The notes beneath the pieces are model-generated. The model was not told the DNA's origin and did not search any database. It saw nothing but the letters and a program-made list of their open reading frames with translations. Shown piece after piece: positions 52,296-64,000 of a stretch of 64,000 nucleotides of DNA. The position numbers and the translations under genes are program-made. Position 1 is the stretch's first letter. Each line of letters starts with the position of its first letter. This DNA is from Membranipora membranacea (lineage: Eukaryota; Bryozoa; Gymnolaemata; Cheilostomatida; Membraniporidae), in contig OU612072.1 of assembly GCA_914767715.1 (NCBI GenBank), positions 5,394,001 to 5,458,000 on the forward strand, written 5' to 3'.

Positions 52296-52597
52296 CTGCT
52301 TCGATATTCAACTTTAAATTGTAATCAATTCTTCACAAATCATGTTTCCTTATTTTTACATGGCTAAGTAAAAGATACTCAGACACTTATTCAATCGAAT
52401 ATATTTTTATGGATTCATTAGTAGATGTGTTTTTCACGCTATGGCTGCCCATTTTAGCTCAGTAGAACAAAAAGTGTTCTGAAAACTTTGTTTACGTTTA
52501 AGCATTCACCATTCATGAAGGTATAAATTTTATTGGCTGCCATAAGCCAAAATTATTTCAAAGAATCTTTTCCATTTACTAAAAACATTTAAGTTGG

Positions 52598-52603
52598 AAT
52601 AAA
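52598..52603 (+). terminator. Poly(A) signal of the lectin-like receptor
   Basis: AATAAA, 303 bases past the stop codon at 52295. Confidence 0.6.
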
Positions 52604-54272
52604 AAAGGGAGGAAGCTCACAAAAAAGCTAGGTCGATCACCCGTCTAGCAATAGGAATTAGCTGCTTAGAAAATAAATAGATTGTAGTATTTTGTGGTTT
52701 TTCTTTATTTAATTTGGATTTATCAATTTTAGTAATCTTTCCCAGATAATGAAACATGTCAATTCGTGACAAATGAGGCAATAAGTCACATCCATACATC
52801 TATACAATATACATGCAGCCCAAAGACATTAAAGCATGCTAAAACCTACCAGCTTAGCAAGTGTCAGACCGATGTATACATCAAACGATCACGGACCGCC
52901 AAGTGCAGCAAGGCTATCCTGAAGAACCCAGTCTATTTTTCCTAGCATGTATTATTTTTATAACTCATGTCTTTTCTTTTTCCTCTCTCCAAGGGGGTTT
53001 TATCTCATAATTCATTTTTATCTCGATGTTAGCATCTTTGGATAAAGAGTGTACATTAAAACAAACAAACAAGCTCTGGGGTCTTTATTTTGTGCTGTAT
53101 AGTTCTGGCTTGTACCGCCTTAGATTGCTTGTTGAAAGAAAAACTCTTTCTATTATTATTAATTATTATCAAGTTAGAAGTTGTCTGATACTTTTTTAAC
53201 GGCCTTTCGGATGAGCCTTTTTGTAAGACCCCTTAGTACTTGCACCTGAACAAAATATATCTATGTTGCGTGATATTTCACCAGGAGGAAAAGTCTACCC
53301 TGTCGCACAGGCTCAGAAGAGTGAAATTCATGGCTAATGTGGCTCAATCTCATTATTTTATTATGATCTTCAACTAACTAACAAGCAAAAGGTTGTGCTA
53401 GCTAACATGGAGTTAGCTAGGAACTATCGCTATTATTTATTCATCTACTGTAGGCCTATTTTTTGGGACATGTCCTTACACAGACAATGCTATCCTAATT
53501 TTATACAAATTTAGTATATTGATTAACCAAAATTAAACATTCATTTCATCTTCACACTAGTGCTGTGAAGATCACCTTCAATGTGGTAGTTGTCCCTACC
53601 TTCATCAGGGTAAGATGACCCTAAGAAAACGATCGAATGTCGAAATGCGTACATCATAAAATTAATCACATTGTAAAAACAATCAAATCAAATATCAAAA
53701 TTGTCCAAATATGGCTGTCAAACCCAGATTGATCAATATCAACATATCACACAATCTTGGGTCAAAGCGTTACGCTCTCCGTCATAATATAAATTTTTTA
53801 TTCTTGTAGTAAAATAATAAAGACAAACTGTTATGTTTGGCTGATATTACAGAAACAAAATGAAGACACTTTAGAAGAATTTGAATGAGTAATAAAGTTT
53901 ATGGCAAATGTAAGAATCAACAAAGGCAATATGAAATAGGCGATGAAACTGCTGTAACAATTCTCAAGGATCACCAAAAAATATGATTAACATATTAAGC
54001 CAAGTAATCAATTATAACTCTAATTGGCATATGTTCATACAAAAATGTTGCGGTCATATCATATCGCACAATTGCAAGGAAAGACAATTATAGTCAGATC
54101 AACATTTTGCACGTAGAATCCACCCACCTTATTCCGAAAATCTTTTTAGAGGTCTTTTCTGAGGCTAACTTCACAGGTTGACCTGGAAATCCTTGTGCTT
54201 ATGATAATAAATAATGCAGTATAAAAATATGAAACTATCATATAGAATAATGATACTGATGATGAACGGCTC
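52604..54272. other. Convergent intergenic region
   Basis: The region separates the 3' ends of the lectin-like receptor and the phosphatase. A segment near 53570-53670 (minus strand: CCCTGATGAAGGTAGGGAC, then CATTTCGACATTCG) resembles the ends of old retroelements, but I could not confirm this. A minus-strand AATAAA near 53800 could serve the phosphatase. No coding exon is seen. Confidence 0.35.
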
Positions 54273-57200
54273 TCACATGTTCTCATATTGAGAGAACTGA
54301 TCCATGTATGTCAGCAGAATCTCATACAAAGCCTTGTACTCCTCCTACGAACAGAATAATAAGAAGACCATGTGACTTAGATGTAGATTATTAGTTTATG
54401 ATTATGAATAAGGAGGTATGGAATGCATCAAAGAGTTGTTGAACCACCAATATTGATTGTAGTTGCAAATCTCAGATAGCATACACCTGAAAAAGAATTA
54501 CTCCAATTTTTAGCTCTTGACCAATACACAAACGCTCATCAATCAAACTTATTCGATTTATTATTACTAGTGCATTTTCTTAGTCTCTCCTCTTTTCCTT
54601 ATTTTTAGATTTTTTCTTCTGTCCCTGCATGAAAGACATTCAAAAAGATGATTGTAGATTGGCAATAAAAGTATACTAACTTATTTAGCTTTGTTAAGAT
54701 CATTTTACTGAGAGATAAGACAGCTAATACGCACCACACTGCTGATGAACTCTTTGCGTCTCTGTCGAGCCTGGAGAACCTGAATGTAGACTTCTATCTC
54801 TTGTGTCTGCTGTAACAGCTGGATGCAGTTGAACGCACATATAAACATTCCAATCAATGACGCTCCATCGCTGAAAGCATAGAAGAATGATTAAAACAAC
54901 ATAAGTGTACCAATTTTGCTAACCAAAGATCCTGCTATGTTTTCACTACAGCAATCTCTTGTTGCGATAAAAGCCTAGGTAATTTCCCTTTTAGGAATGA
55001 TATGATTGATGGTGCACATTGGAATTCATAGAGTTTTTGGATTAACTCAAAATAAATTTGACAATATACTAACCTAACGTTATGTCGGGACAAGTCATGT
55101 GATCTTGAGGCCGAGGGAGCCATCAAAAGAAGTAAATAAAAAATCTGGATCTTTTATCAGAATTTATCTAGGGAATTTTATTGGTATCCATCCTTCAAAC
55201 TACACGTTATTTAATAGTAGACATTGACACATATGATGAGAAATTAAGAAGGTGGTTGACCAGGCTTGCCGAATAAGAGTGAACTACAATGCAGAAAATC
55301 ATGGTAGACATGGTAGAATTTTAACACTCACTTGCTGCACAGGACCACATTTCTGTGCTCAGAGTTGTTGGTTAGTTTCACAATTTGTTCTGTTATAGCG
55401 AGAATGTGCTCGGGTTGGATACGGGAATCTTTGCAGTAAGACTGTGGCAACTTGATCAAAGTCACTTCGGTAGTTTCCTGGAGATAGGGATATTTAGAAA
55501 GAAATTATATTCAAAGGTTCTCATTTATTCACACATCCATCGATACGCCTGTCAGATTCAATGCAGTCATACTCAGATTTCAGAGAGGACGGCTCTGAGC
55601 AGTCATTCCCAAAAACAATTGTGTTGTAGACCTCCGTCTTTACTTTCATAATTTCAATTCATCATTGGTAGGATCACATTTATTTTTTACCTTGTAGTTG
55701 GGTGGGTCTTTCATGACATTCTTCTTTTCGATGGCATGTTCAATGCTGTATATTTGGAGTTGTCCTCGTGTTTGCACAGACTTTGTTGTCACAATGTGTG
55801 TCCCATCAGCGTAGCTATACCCTTTAGCAGGATCTTCTGGATAGAACATCACCTATTGAAATGTTGAATAATTAATGTCTGCTGAGTCTAGCACAGCTTG
55901 AGAATTAATGTTAATGTCTTTGTAGACCGACAGACAGACATGGCAGCATTTCAACTATTCAAGCAAAGAGAGATTATTTGAAGAAATTGCAAGTTTACCT
56001 TTGTCTTTCTAGGAGAAATCAGGGAGTTTGCTCAAAAAACCCTGACAAAACTTTCCTAGTTAAGCTCAAGTTGGAGTTATCTACCTTCTACCAAGTTTAT
56101 CAACATCAACACAGCAAAAAGGTAACAAAAAGTAAAGGATGGCCAGGTACAGCTTCTGTACTTACTTTATCCTTTGTGTCACCAAACTGAATGATCACTC
56201 TACTCGATCTGTCATGGACAAGCTGCCAGAAATCTTTGATTGTCTTTTTCAGTGGGATCTGTGTTACATAGAACTGATCTTGTTCCTTGAAACTCTACAA
56301 ACCACAGAGTTTTAATGTTGATACTCGGAGATAAGAAATAAAGTTGAGGCATGTTTTTAAGTCCAATAAGTAAAACAATTAAATTGATAATTTATCGGCT
56401 TTGGTTCACTGATCTGCCTGCACTAAGCAATAATAGTTTGTGGAATCCACGGGCTAGTTTAAGCCAAATTAATGCAATCCGTTTTTAAACCAGTTCTTTG
56501 GTCTGATATGTACAAACATCGTTTTCAGGCTCGTTGTAAAATCAAGAAGGGCAGAACCCTGTATAAAAGCAATATATGATCATTGGCTGCACTCACGTTA
56601 ACTCTAACAGCATTGATGTAAGTTTGTCCATCCCTGGAGTTGATATAGATACGATACTTATCATCTGGTAGTATACTCTGCACTCTGTTTAGTGGTTTGT
56701 TCTCTGGGAGTGTCGCTGAGTCAGTCATAGGCCTGACACCACTTAGTTTGTCATTGATGTACTACAAGAGAAGAAGTAAGCACAATTATCGAACGGCCTG
56801 CAGCATGTGGTGTCAGTTTATTTTATCCTGAACTAACAATCATTTATAGTGGCCTCCACATTATGATCAGATGGGCAATAAACCTCATCAGTTTCGAGGG
56901 AAGTATCTAACACGATACAGTGTTATGTGATGCATCACAATCCCAACTATAATTAATTGAATTTAGATGCCTAGATTTATGCGTATGCCTGCTTTTTGGT
57001 TTTTTTAAAGGAGCGCCAGAAACAGAATTCAAAGTTTTTCAGTGATGTCCTACAAGTGAACACATATAGGAAGATCCTTCAGGCTAAGTTATCAATTGAT
57101 CAGACCCTCCTGGTTCAGCAGAGATGACTAACTAATGAAAAGGCATACTTAATATTTTTCTAAAAGGGGCAGCAATAGACCTATTTCTAATCTAATAGTT

Positions 57201-60200
57201 ACTTGTCTATCCGGATTTGATAGACCTACCTGAAACTCTTCAGTAAGCAAGGTTATGTTTCCGGATTTCTTCACCAGTTGACCAGCTGTAGTTTTAAAGT
57301 TCTTGGTGTTCAGCGCGTCATTCAGGGCTTTGTGTACAAACATGTACTGATCCTACAAAATACAACCAAGCGAACCAACATGAAAAAAAACAGACATAAC
57401 CAGCTGTGAGCTAATAAGCCATCACCAGAAATCCATACCTTTAAGTTCTAATTGCAAACATTGACATTCATGATCATATTAGGCTGAATTTACATTGTCA
57501 ACCTAGATTCATTCGGGGAAAACTGGCCTTATATATGTATTTTTCTCCCGTGATGCAACGTTAGTATTTTGTATGAGGTTTTCCGTAGTTGTTGCCTAAA
57601 TCTTCATAGGCGACAGAACAAAACCGACTGAAGTTAGCTACATAATGGAAGTTTGAATGCATTGATTTTATCTAAATATTTTGCTCAGCGTAATTGGAAG
57701 ATTTCACCGGATAAAATTTTCTAAGCTGACCTGTGTTTGAATCATGTTAGGTCTTCTTTCTCTCATCTTAACCACACACTTGTAAAAGTCAACTCTGGAT
57801 TCTGCTGCAGCTTGTTCCTGAAGATAATCTAAAGAAATGATTGCTCCAGTTCTTCCGACTCCAGCGCTGGAAAAGCACAAATAGTCAGTTGAGAATTTAT
57901 ATTCGTTGTTGTGACAACTAGGAATCAGAGTAAGGGCAATTAGTACGTATCATAGAAATAATAAGGTAATAAATGGTATATGTGCTTATCTATCAATTAA
58001 TCATCCAATGGTGTAGATTCCAAATTGAGATATATGCTCAAACTCTGTTGTTGTTGCTTGAGTGGGCTATGCTTGCTTCAGTCCTCCCTCCATTATTTTT
58101 ATCTCTTCAGATTTTGCATTGGAGACAGGAAAATGTTGTGGTATGTAATTGATAATAATATACCTGCAGTGGGTGAGTATTGGGCTTGTCCTGTTTTTAT
58201 CAGTAAAAGCAGGTACTTTTCTCATGAATGAGAGAAGAGGTTCAGATGTCTGCGGTACATCATGGTCCGGCCACGCTGTAAACTGGTAATGTGTAATGGT
58301 GCGCCCTTCTCCATCCTGCAAAGAAAATATGTATCCATGAAAAAGGTGTCAATAGCAGAGTATTATCATTGTTCATACAAAATCACCTTCAATGGTGGGG
58401 ATGTGTCCCCTTTTGAGCTCACTCCATCTTTCAAAAAACCCTTAGATGGTGGAGGTGTCTCACCTACTAAGTTACTTCCATGCTCCCAAAACTTTCAAAT
58501 AAGAAATGGCTGCCACAGTCTTCTCAGTTTTGATGAATCATAAGCAATCATGTAGTGTTTACAACGACTATCATTATTAAAACATGAGTACATGTTGAGC
58601 AGTCTGTGACTTTCACCTTAGTGACATGAAGTTGTCTGATCGTGTATTCTGTCCATTCATCTTCGGTAGTTGTTCTGATTGTCAGATCTCCTTTTGTAGT
58701 CGTGTCCCCTTTATCAGGCCAGTATTTGACACACTTCATCTGAATACGAATATATAAAGCTCATGATGGGATAATGTAAAACACAAGTTCTATGAGCTTT
58801 GTTTTTCATCTTCAACATCCCAAAAATCGGAAACCTGCAATCTTAGTCTTTACGAATGAACAAAGGTGAACTGAAGCACCCAAATCCTAGAATGATAAAA
58901 TTGTAATTTACCGACAAATTAAGCAGAAATGTTGGTGGTACCATTTCTTATTAAATTATGACAGCAGACGCCCTTCATCAAAATATTAAAGAGTGTTCAT
59001 TCAACCTTGTTTGTTTCAAACAGCCGCGTAACCATGACGATGTGTTTAATGTTTTGCTGCCATATCATCAGCCAGAAGTCTAATTCATTGACTTCAGTAG
59101 GTCCCTGAGCGGCTATGAACTTCTTATCATCATGGTATCCCTGTCAAACAATATGAATATTAAATGAGTATGGTAGTATCAGTTATAAGTGTCAAAATAT
59201 TGATTTGTACAGAAACTAATGGGATCCATAGACATCATCAAAAATAGGCTAACTTCTGATCTAAAAATATTTGTAGAAATCTGCAAAAAGTGAACGTATA
59301 ACTGTGGTGAGTGACTGTATAAGGTTTTATAATCTACCCTGCAATGCTTCAATCAATAATGCCCAGCCTATGATGCATTCATGTCATTCATCTAACCTTG
59401 AACCCAGTATGATGGTTCATTATTATAGGAAGAAAGTGAAATTAAGGGTGTGCTTTTGGCAAGAGATGGACCCTGAGTGAATGTAATTTGAAATTTAGAA
59501 AGTGATAAATCTGAACAGCTGTTTCTAGTAGAGACACTTACAGCCATGTAGCTGGCGTTGATGAAATCTGAGCCTTGAGATGGAAGTCTTTTCAGTGTCA
59601 CACGGAAATCATTCCCTGAATAACAAAAAATGATCAGAAATGTCTAGCTGATGGATGACAGATAACCAGGGATTATAAAAGACTGTCACAAAATATTTAT
59701 GGCAGCTGCTACATCGTCTATTTCTAATTTCGATGCTGCAGGGGCGTATATTCTAAAAAAATTTCACTCAGTGACTTTTCAGAGATGAGCCGTAGGCGTG
59801 GCGGGGAGGGTGTGGGAGGGGCGCTTAAGCGCCCTCCCACCATGGAAATTTTTGCATATCGGTAGCAAAATAGTGCAAGCAGAGAGGTATTTCAATAGCT
59901 CACTGAGCTGTTGGGTACTTTCAGAAAACAACTCAATAGCAGAAGAAGATTACGGTAAAAATGCTCCAGTTATAAAGCAGCCATTTGAAAAAAAACTGAC
60001 CTTAATGGGATTCGAACCCACAACAATCTCATTAACAGTGTTTATAAGGCGGACGCTCTACACACTGAGCTATTCAGCCACTCACGGGAATCCGTGGGCC
60101 GTGAGTGGTAATATAAGCCACTGCGATGCTGCAACCATGATTTGAAGATTAAACTTGAAATTTTTTTTAACTTGTATGGCTCTTGGAGACTAGGAATCAA

Positions 60201-63200
60201 GAGCGGTCCAAGCAGTAAAAAGATCCCCCTCCGCCCCTTTGTTAAAAAGAGTAGTCGGTTTCACAGCGGGCAAGAGTATAGGGCGCTGGTTGAGGACCAT
60301 GGGTCCAACACCTATACTCTCAAAGAGATAGTAGAGACCGCACACCTATGTCAATAGGCCATTTCTTCTGGAATGCTGATAGTTATGATTTGTTCAAATA
60401 TGCGACCATTATTATGGTACAACGAAGAATATTATGACTTTTGTTTTACACTGATCTTCTCAATAAGCCGATAAGACCATGCATTTGAAAACAGAAGGGC
60501 AGGCGTGATTGGAAGGCAGGACTATTGAATGAAAAATAGTCCTCCCCAATGGACAGTAAGTCACCGACAGAAATTCCTAACAACAACTATGTGGCCTGTA
60601 AGACATTCTCTGATATAGGGTAAGCTCTACTTGTACACAGCAACCAACTAGCACAAGGAGACCATAGGGAGTTAAAAAATTTTAAATTCCCTGATGATAG
60701 AAAATTAAATATAGAATTGTGTCCTTAATTCAAAGAGGCTACCATTAATTCTTCAGGGAGGATTGCAAAACATTCATTAATAGCAGATGCAAAAAATCTT
60801 AGCTGTAACGAGAAGTGAAGAAGCATTTTCAAGTTAATACAGGTAAACAACCTGCAGCTGTTCGAAACACGCAGCTTGCCATGGTGAGTCGCCGGGAGGG
60901 TGGAGAGGAAGTCCCTCTCATTTTGTGTATGCCTGAAGGCATGTCAAATATCAGAAATTGAAAATATTTTGAAAGGGGAAAGCAGGTAACTTATTAACGA
61001 TAAATCAAGTGATCAATCATGATTCGTATACCAGTTTAGATGTTCAAACTTGAATCTGATCGCCTTTACTGGATTTATATTTTCAATGATGGAGACAGTT
61101 TAAAGTAATAGTAATGCTACCATAATTATAACCTACAACGTAAATAGATAACAACTCTTACCAGGATAGAGGTCTTTGTATCTACACTTGGGTCTGTTCT
61201 GTGGCGTCTGGGCTATAGAGCTGTCAGGGTGAGGTAGCTGGTTAAGTTTCTGTAAAAGGATGTGATGAATGAAAGTATTATGGGTAATGTCTAATCGGGT
61301 CAAAGAAAAATTATTTCTAATTCTATGTAGGATAGAGTCAGATACCAAACGAAACAACTTAATTCTCGTTTTCTTATACCCGAAATCCAAAAATATCACT
61401 GTTTCAATAAATGGTTGGATACAGAGTATTTCAGGTGTTTTGATCATAATTAATATACTGTGAGATTTTACAAAAGCGTTCAAGACCAAACTTGCTTCTC
61501 ATTATAAATGTAAGACCTGGCAAATCATTTGAGGTTCTATCGATAACTATCAACTTGGAAAGCCTGGCACTGGCAAATACAAAAGGAACCTGCCACAGAA
61601 GAGACAACAGTACAATCAAAGTTGCCTTGTAATGTTTGACTGGGCAGTGATTTGATCGATGGAGAGACTATACACTGAGTGCCTTTCAATGACCCATAAC
61701 TTACTATGACACACAAATTAATAATGGTTAAACAGATAGACTCCTTAATATTTTTAAGTGTATGGTTAAACCATTGCTTTTCATCCAATAATGATAAAGA
61801 CCCGGAATTCATGTACTGAAAGACTTAAATTTCAGATTTACGGCCACAATTACTGCTAGTACTGGCAAATGAATACAATACAAATCACAACAGAGTATAT
61901 TTAATGCCTAAACTTGGACAGGTCACTGGTAGTGGTATTCCATGATTATGTAATTTGTTTGTGATCGAATGTCACTACCTTAGACTCAGACAAAATTTAG
62001 GCACTTCACCTAACAAAGCTATAATTCATACATGTATTATTTATTTATATCAGTGATCTCAAATTCGGAGTAGCAGTATCCATCAAAGTGAGATGTCATT
62101 AGTCAAGCTTATCAATACAAGCCAGCAGTATAATTAATCACCACTTGTTGCATAAAAAATGAGTCAAAAGACTTATCACCTAAGCATCCCTTGTGCAATG
62201 GATTCATAATAACTTTACAATATTTTGTCTGGTCTAATTTGCCGTAACGCCTATTCACAGCAAACAACAATGATATCAAAATGCTGGTAGCCATTATTAT
62301 GACAAGAATAGCATAGCATGTCATAGTCATAACCAACACAATGATCGCGTCTAGCCGGAATATGAATATGGCAGGCAAGCAAACGAAGGATTTCAGTGTA
62401 CAGAGCATTGATGCAACTATGAAGAGTTCAAACCGATGTATGGATGTTTTGATCACCTTCAACACCCTTTTTTATTGAATCTGCCACAGTGGTCTACACT
62501 TTTGAGTCACCATAGTAACTGTGAATATTCTTAGCATCTGCAGCTACATACCTCATATTGTCTGAGGATCAGATCAGAGTTTGATTGTGTGTACCACTTT
62601 AGTTTCTCAACAGGAATGGGTTCAGAATCTCTCGGTTCAGTGATCATCGGTACTTCGACATTCTCATAGTCAATCTGTGTATCTCGAACACGTTTTGTAC
62701 GCTGTTTTGCACCTAAGAAAAAAGCACAGTAAAAGAATGGTATATCAATGATTCGATAGGTGACAATCATCGTAGACCAGATCAAAGCTTTGATTTTGGC
62801 ACTGTTAACTTTAACAGAAACATTTTCATCACTGTCATTGTAGTACGAAAGGAACACAGAGTGGAGTCATCGAGATGGTTGACATATTAAACCGGAAGCT
62901 ATCCTCATAACCAGCCAATACTCATTAAGGTGCTGCCACTTCTATGATATCCAAGTGTATAATGGTCGAACACACTGACAGAGGTTGCAACATCAGCAGA
63001 TCATCAATGAGATTTTATATACAGGTTTATCCTCTGAGGATCAGCTGAGGCTTATATGTAAGTAATGTGATATCATGCAAACCGCTCTGCACTTTGAGGT
63101 TGCAACCTCTGACCAAACCTCTGAGGATCAGCTGAGGCTGCTGTCAGCATATAGTTTAACAATTGTGACGTTGTGCAAACCTCTGAGGTTACAACCGCTA

Positions 63201-63423
63201 AGTTGGTTTTGACCAAAAGACTTTATATCTCATACATTCCACGTTAAATTGAATACCCTTACTGTTTTTCCTTGAACTGTTGTTACTCCTAGGTGAGCCA
63301 CTCTCTTTGTGACTTGAGAGCCTTGGGGGCCTTGGTTGAACTTCTGGGGGCTGAACGTAGTCATTGCTAGTACTGACATTATGCAGCGCATCAATTGACG
63401 ACAATGATGTCTCTGAACTGCTC
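54273..63423 (-). CDS. Receptor-type tyrosine phosphatase, cytoplasmic part, D1 active and D2 degenerate (5'-partial)
   Basis: Exons: 63423-63263, 62712-62552, 61249-61162, 59615-59542, 59140-59006, 58739-58617, 58315-58164, 57866-57731, 57352-57230, 56761-56597, 56294-56166, 55852-55691, 55477-55332, 54870-54735 and 54344-54273; 653 residues, all junctions in phase. The ectodomain and membrane helix must lie beyond the window. A Ser-rich linker with a [10 protein letters not shown] stretch and IDYENV precedes D1. D1 has [28 protein letters not shown], the WPD loop AWPDHDVP and the catalytic [10 protein letters not shown] (split by an intron after HC), so it should be active. D2 keeps the fold ([24 protein letters not shown]-like strands, a KDFWQLV helix) but its active-site loop reads VVLCSNDGASLIG: Cys is kept, but His and the essential Arg are lost, so it is a pseudophosphatase like CD45 D2. 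It removes phosphate from tyrosines of membrane-proximal substrates. Confidence 0.93.
59812..59840. repeat. GC-rich perfect-arm hairpin in a phosphatase intron
   Basis: GTGGGAGGGGCGCTT is followed immediately by its inverse AAGCGCCCTCCCAC (one extra G on the left). It lies in the intron between phosphatase exons 3 and 4, in a GC-rich patch that looks inserted. Confidence 0.8.
59997..60079 (-). repeat. tRNA-like sequence, probable SINE head or tRNA relic
   Basis: On the minus strand, TAGCTCAGTGTGTAGAGC (A-box region and D arm, 60055-60073) is followed by GTGGGTTCGAATCCCAT (T arm with B box, near 60005-60021). The T stem pairs fully with one wobble. The acceptor stem pairs poorly and the anticodon stem does not close, so it is not a functional tRNA. 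A 10-bp hairpin follows on the plus-strand right side. A tRNA-derived SINE or decayed tRNA is the best reading. Confidence 0.6.
60078..60108. repeat. Inverted repeat, 10-bp perfect stem
   Basis: CCACTCACGG at 60078-60087 pairs with CCGTGAGTGG at 60099-60108 across an 11-base loop. It abuts the tRNA-like sequence and may belong to the same insertion. Confidence 0.8.
63031..63139. repeat. Two direct copies of a 22-bp unit, 87 bases apart
   Basis: CCTCTGAGGATCAGCTGAGG plus CT occurs at 63031-63052 and 63118-63139. Related GAGGTTGCAACCTCT-like pieces lie between and after them. It lies in a phosphatase intron. Confidence 0.8.
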
Positions 63424-64000
63424 CTGAAACAACAAAGAGGCATCCTGCATCTAGGCTGGTGATTTTTGTCCTGTGCTATAGATATGTATTGTATAGAGAT
63501 AAAGTGTATAGAGATCTAGTACATCCAGCAACAGCACAATAATCCATTGAGTCAGTCGCTCTACGTTAGTGTGCTGACACTACAGTTTTGTAGCCTGGTA
63601 ACTCCCAAATATCTTGCCTCTTATACTAAACGAGTGACGTGAAACTGTCTCCTAAATCAATCACTCTGTGTTTAGTTCTTTAGCCTTCTACTGAGATCTT
63701 GCAATACAACCTCACTAGGTTACTAGCAAAATTAATCTGTGTATTAATTTATGCACCACTACAAGCTTGTTGTGCACTATATAAAGCCTACCAATTAATG
63801 ACACACGCTTCACAATATTATTCATAGTGTTACCATGGTACTAATTCGCCATCCTGAACGCTTTTAAGGGCTGGCTGTGATTCTACACTCATCAATCAAA
63901 ATAATAAGCTCAAGCTGGATTTGTTTCACTTTCATTAACCGAACTATGTGGTAGATGTTAGACAGATAGTGAGGGCATTCAGCTGATAGAAGCAGTTTGT
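63424..64000. other. Phosphatase intron running off the window
   Basis: Only intron-like AT-rich sequence is seen upstream of the first phosphatase exon in the window. The exons for the membrane helix and ectodomain are not here. Confidence 0.5.

Noticed and set aside
54580-54630. Minus-strand mini-exon with a Lys-rich end ([14 protein letters not shown]) after an acceptor in the phosphatase gene
   Set aside because: It would end the protein before the last D2 helix, whereas the exon at 54344-54273 completes the domain in phase. At most it is an alternative 3' end.
62112-62465. Hydrophobic 117-codon minus-strand frame that could be the phosphatase membrane helix
   Set aside because: It lies between exons that encode contiguous parts of the D1 lead-in, joined in phase without it. 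It starts with GTG and has no fitting splice sites, so it is taken as intronic chance.

Overview
The window is genomic DNA of an animal. Its genes are broken into many exons by GT-AG introns of roughly 80-1,500 bases, it has AATAAA poly(A) signals, LINE reverse-transcriptase relics and palindromic MITE-like elements, and it encodes metazoan families (testis-specific serine kinase, two-domain receptor tyrosine phosphatase, caspase, fucolectin-like lectin). The sequence is AT-rich. The mix fits an invertebrate; I cannot name the phylum. All exon models were read by eye from splice sites and phase.

Layout. 1-6.6 kb: decayed LINE pieces (about 1.2-2.4 kb and 6.1-6.6 kb) flank a small TATA-driven gene on the minus strand (2.6-3.3 kb) that looks like a short secreted Cys-containing peptide. 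7.9-12.0 kb, minus: six caspase-domain exons, with an ankyrin-repeat exon directly upstream that can splice to them in phase. 12-21.6 kb: mostly transposable-element debris (two palindromic elements, a LINE 3' end) plus a second TATA-linked putative secreted-protein locus at 19.2-19.8 kb. 21.8-36.2 kb, minus: a complete 25-exon gene for CEBPZ/NOC1, a ribosome-biogenesis factor (1,134 codons, every junction in phase). It shares a 199-bp divergent promoter region with a two-exon plus-strand gene for a small subunit of serine palmitoyltransferase (SPTSSA-like, 36.4-37.3 kb). 38.5-40.2 kb, plus: a three-exon gene for an unidentified 129-residue, perhaps mitochondrial protein. 42.0-45.9 kb, plus: a seven-exon TSSK-family kinase. 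About 46.1 kb: a possible minus-strand terminal exon, tail to tail with the kinase. 48.8-52.3 kb, plus: a single-pass membrane protein with a fucolectin-like ectodomain and a tyrosine-rich tail. 54.3-63.4 kb, minus: the cytoplasmic part of a receptor tyrosine phosphatase with an active D1 and a degenerate D2; its 5' end lies beyond the window.

The neighbours do not form one pathway, as expected for an animal genome. Three local relations deserve attention: the possible ankyrin-caspase fusion, the CEBPZ/SPTSSA divergent pair, and the convergent pair of a lectin-like receptor with tail tyrosines and a receptor tyrosine phosphatase.
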